Assembly: GCA_020466095.1 (NCBI GenBank)
Contig: CM035807.1
Span: forward strand, 23,647,243-23,711,242
Direction: 5' to 3'
DNA from: Chlorops oryzae
Taxonomy: Eukaryota > Arthropoda > Insecta > Diptera > Chloropidae
Length of the DNA: 64,000 nt
The notes below the pieces were generated by a model. That model was not told the DNA's origin. It did no database searches and saw only the letters and a program-made list of their open reading frames with translations. Shown here piece after piece: positions 61,261 to 64,000 of this stretch. Position numbers and translations under genes: made by a program. The first letter of the stretch is position 1, and every line of letters begins with the position of its first letter.

Positions 61261-61389
61261 ATTAAATGAGCGATATGTATCCCTTGGACTGTAGCAATAA
61301 AAAACTCATCAGCCCTATTCTAAATAAATATTCCCAGGAATCGTTTTCCTAAACATCTTGGCGTCAATTAAAGAAAGAAAGGGTCTGGT

Positions 61390-61715
61390 GGACTGCGGCA
61401 CCCTGAAAGGGATTTTGAAGTTTTGTTGATTTTTTTATAGGTGGTATCTACAAACATTGTAGGGACGTTGTTTTTAGTGTTCTATTTCGAAAAGTCCTTG
61501 AAATTTCATTGAAAATCCTTTTTTAGTAAGCTTTTTTTTTTAATTTTATATCTCAAAAACTAATTTAGATAGGAAGATGAAACAAATGTTGGCCAATTGC
61601 TAATATAACACGGAATCTAAAAAAAAATTCAATTTTTACACTGAGAAAATTTTTTCACAAAACTAAAAATAAAATTTTAATTTTTTTTGCAGTATATTCC
61701 CAGTTTGACGCCAGT
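61390..61715 (+). repeat. Dispersed repeat family D, copy 2
   Basis: Diverged same-strand copy of 58340-58660 (GATGAAACAAATG, GGAATCTAAAAAAA, TTTACACTGAGAAAAT, GCAGTATATTCCCAG). Confidence 0.6.
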
Positions 61716-62180
61716 CTAAAAATTTTTTTTAAATACCTCTATGTATTTACTGTCATTTAAAAAAAGTTTCATTTTAATTGGATGGAACAACAGTGAGATT
61801 TTCAAAAAATTGCTAATCCATACGGATGCTCTCAGTATTGACATGCTGCGGTAAACGTGCAACTCACCCGACGTATGAGCAATGTTATACGTATATCATG
61901 TAAACGCAATCAAAACGACTACTTCATTTATTTGGATATAACATTTTTAAATACAAAAACCATAATTTTTTACGCATTTTCGGACGATTTTCGTGATTTT
62001 TATTAAAAAAAAAAAACACCTTTTCTGCACGTTTACCGCAGTCAGAAAAATTTGCACAAAATGTCATTGAAATTTGGTTTTTCAATTTGACGGACAAGTT
62101 TTTCTTTCATTGTAAGCTTTTTAAAGCTTTCAAGCCATAGACACTTATGCTTATGTATCATACCCTGACAATCTTTGGAC

Positions 62181-62432
62181 TAGGGCAAAAAAAATTATTT
62201 AAATTTGGCACCTAAAGGTATGCAGTTCAATATTTTAAAAACCAATTAATATTATTTTAAGCCTTTACAAACGCAGCTTAATCAAGGCTAAAAAGATGTC
62301 CGCCCCTTCCTCAAGATGTGATCAAATGGACAAACCTAAAAGAAGGAACAGATTTTCCACTATCAAAAATATTCGAAATATTTATTTGCATAATTTTGGG
62401 TGCTGAATTTAAATGTTTTCAGCTGCCCTAGT
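62181..62432. mobile_element. Degenerate hAT-like MITE
   Basis: CTAGGGCAAAAAAAATTATT at the left is inverted on the right (AATTTAAATGTTTTCAGCTG then CCCTAG at 62432). It resembles the 45701 MITE in size and end style, but no target duplication is preserved. Confidence 0.45.
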
Positions 62433-62699
62433 GATGGTTTTTGTTAGAAAATTTTTAAAAATCATACTCGTTTAAAATCACGTCCTCAGCGTGCTTAGAA
62501 TGGAAGAAGTTGTTTCAAATAGGCAGGAAAAAATTCCCCGGCAATATTTAAATCGGGTTGTATTTTATTTGATAAGGAAAAATCCGCAAATCTGTTTTAT
62601 CATTCTCATTACTTCCCTTATACATAGAACATTTCTTGAAACCCTCTTTGCCCTCATCGAGCAACAAAAACAATTGTTTGAAATAAGTATTTGAAAACA

Positions 62700-63500
62700 G
62701 CTGATCGATCTCGGCCAAAAGCCAGACAAGTCCAATGACGTCACACGCTCAAAGATAACGCATTATCGCGCAGCAATGTTGTATACAAGAAATTTCTTGC
62801 TCTCTTGCGTGTCGCCGATGAGGCCTAACCTATATAATATATAAATCCGATCGTGCGAGAACCGGGCTCGTTGAAATATATGGGCGCTCTCATTACACTC
62901 AGCGGCGCGCGCGCCCTCTCTTTTCGGCAATGCGGGTCTAATAGTATTCTAGCACACGATGGCTCCCTTAGTCAATCAGCAACTGTCGACGGTTTTGTGC
63001 TCCAAAGCGCGATCGGGTTTGATAACGCAGAGGAAAAACTGACACAGAAACAAAAACAAAGAAAATTTATCGAAAAAAACCCATTCAACCCATATTTGTG
63101 TGTGTTTTTTGTGTTATTTTTTTATTTATTTTTTTTTTTTTCGTTTAACACCGTGCGAGGTTGACAACATTTATGAAGTTGATTTGAAAGGAGAGAAAAA
63201 GAAGAAAAAACATTTGAAAATCCATCAAAAACTGTGCTTAATTTATGCTGCACTCGTGCCTACATCGCAGCTTTTGTGCAGTGCAATGATTTTTTTCGCT
63301 GGCATATTGCTATGCGGGTAGGAATTTTTAATAAATAATGAAAAGCGAATTTCATTTTGTGCTTTCCGGTGGTTGAGAGACGTTGGCGGAGGTGCAAGAC
63401 GGTGTCAAGTGCACAATAAATGCATTTGAAAATATCTTAAAGAAGAGCTCGCCGCTGGCAATGCAAAGCGCTGTAGTGTCGTCCGCCGTTCGTCGTGCAG
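62700..63500 (+). promoter_or_regulatory. GC/CpG-richer block, possible internal promoter or enhancer
   Basis: This stretch is visibly less AT-rich than the rest of the intron, with many CpG and a palindromic CGGCGCGCGCGCC near 62903. TATATAA occurs at 62831-62837 with TATAAAT beside it, but no good initiator lies 25-35 bases on. Near 63500 it passes into A-rich DNA. It might be an alternative first exon/promoter region of the phosphatase gene, or an unrelated regulatory block. Low confidence. Confidence 0.2.
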
Positions 63501-64000
63501 CTGGGCGCAGTTGAAAAAAAAAATATATAAAAAAATCCAAAAAAAAAAAAAAAATTAAAATAAATAAACTAGAAGAGAAATATTAGAAAATGACGCAATT
63601 TTGTGCTGCACTCAAAAAGATCGTTCAAATGTAATTCAAATCGAGCACCAAAAATATTGCACAAAAAAGACATTTTAATTAGACACGGGGGAGAAGTAGA
63701 GAGGGTGGCAGAGAAGCCAAATATTTGGGAAATCGATTTTCGTCGGAGCGCTTTTGTCTTGGTCTTGGTGGGGCTCTTGGCGCGCGGGGGCGATGTCGGT
63801 GGATAAGCAACAAAGTATTTCACCGCTGAAACGCAGCAAAACGAAACGTGGAAATTGGTTTACGTAAGTGTCGTTGTCCAAAGTTGAGATGAGTAAGGTA
63901 ATGAGTAAAAATAACAATAACAATAAAAGTAGCAGCTACAACAACAAAAACAAACAGCGATAAACATACTTACATAGGTAGATACATTCTCACTTAGCCG

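Larger units (their letters stand above)
53842..64000 (+). other. Intron 5 of the Ptp99A-like gene, open at the window end
   Basis: Begins at GTAAGT. No downstream exon with phosphatase sequence was found in this 10 kb. It contains repeat relics, a foldback-like element and a hAT element. A more GC-rich block at about 62700-63500 is not explained by repeats. Other parts are T-rich or A-rich with no recognisable features. Confidence 0.75.

Noticed and set aside
62831..62846. TATA box for an internal promoter
   Set aside because: The motif is present, but AT-rich DNA gives many such strings and no initiator lies at the right distance; kept only as part of a low-confidence block.
53842..64000. 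Search for phosphatase-domain exons after the transmembrane exon
   Set aside because: No open frame with HCSAGxGRT or other phosphatase motifs was found on the + strand, so the catalytic exons are taken to lie beyond the window.

Overview
This window looks like nuclear DNA of a higher (brachyceran) fly that is not Drosophila, most likely a tephritid fruit fly or a close acalyptrate. Three things suggest this: a receptor tyrosine phosphatase that reads closely like Drosophila Ptp99A, intron lengths of 6-22 kb, and an AT-rich background full of poly-T, TG/CA, TC/GA and TATG-type microsatellites and many small dipteran DNA transposons. The species assignment is an inference. The sequence shows no bacterial, CRISPR, rRNA or organellar content.

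One host gene is recognisable, on the + strand: the 5' part of a Ptp99A-like receptor protein tyrosine phosphatase. Five coding exons are seen: 9340-9953 (signal peptide and a Thr/Ala/Gly/Asn/Asp-rich low-complexity stalk), 31965-32168 and 40223-40503 (fibronectin III domain 1, then most of domain 2), 46992-47108 (end of domain 2) and 53702-53841 (juxtamembrane segment and the single transmembrane helix). All four internal junctions have GT..AG borders with compatible phases (1, 1, 0, 0). Exon 5 ends in phase 2, so at least one more exon follows. The two cytoplasmic phosphatase domains are not in the window and must lie beyond 64000. Exon 1 has an apparent one-base frameshift between the signal-peptide frame and the frame that splices to exon 2.

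The rest is 5' flank (1-9339) and intron. The flank holds several transposon relics and two stretches that look like fly promoter or leader DNA (about 2500-3900 and 8880-9339). Intron 1 (22 kb) holds a cluster of TTAA-flanked piggyBac-like MITEs (12.2-15.4 kb), a palindromic pair of Tc1-like MITEs (15.6 kb) with a solo copy at 17.7 kb, and one copy of a dispersed repeat here called family A. Intron 2 (8 kb) holds a long (TC)n tract and nested inverted-repeat elements, including a hAT MITE with a perfect 8-bp target duplication. Intron 3 (6.5 kb) holds a full-length mariner with an uninterrupted 338-residue transposase and intact DD34D triad, a second family A copy and another hAT MITE. Intron 4 (6.6 kb) starts with a (GA)n tract and contains a 1.1-kb near-perfect inverted repeat and a tRNA-derived SINE. 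Intron 5 contains a foldback-like element with inverted arrays of about 55-bp repeats and an 875-bp hAT element with a perfect 8-bp target duplication.

Functionally the window is one neuronal axon-guidance receptor gene whose introns have collected successive transposon insertions. The points most worth following are the exon 1 frameshift, the 0.5-kb-arm hairpin inside the transcribed intron, the apparently intact mariner, and the complementary CU and GA tracts that flank exons 3-4.
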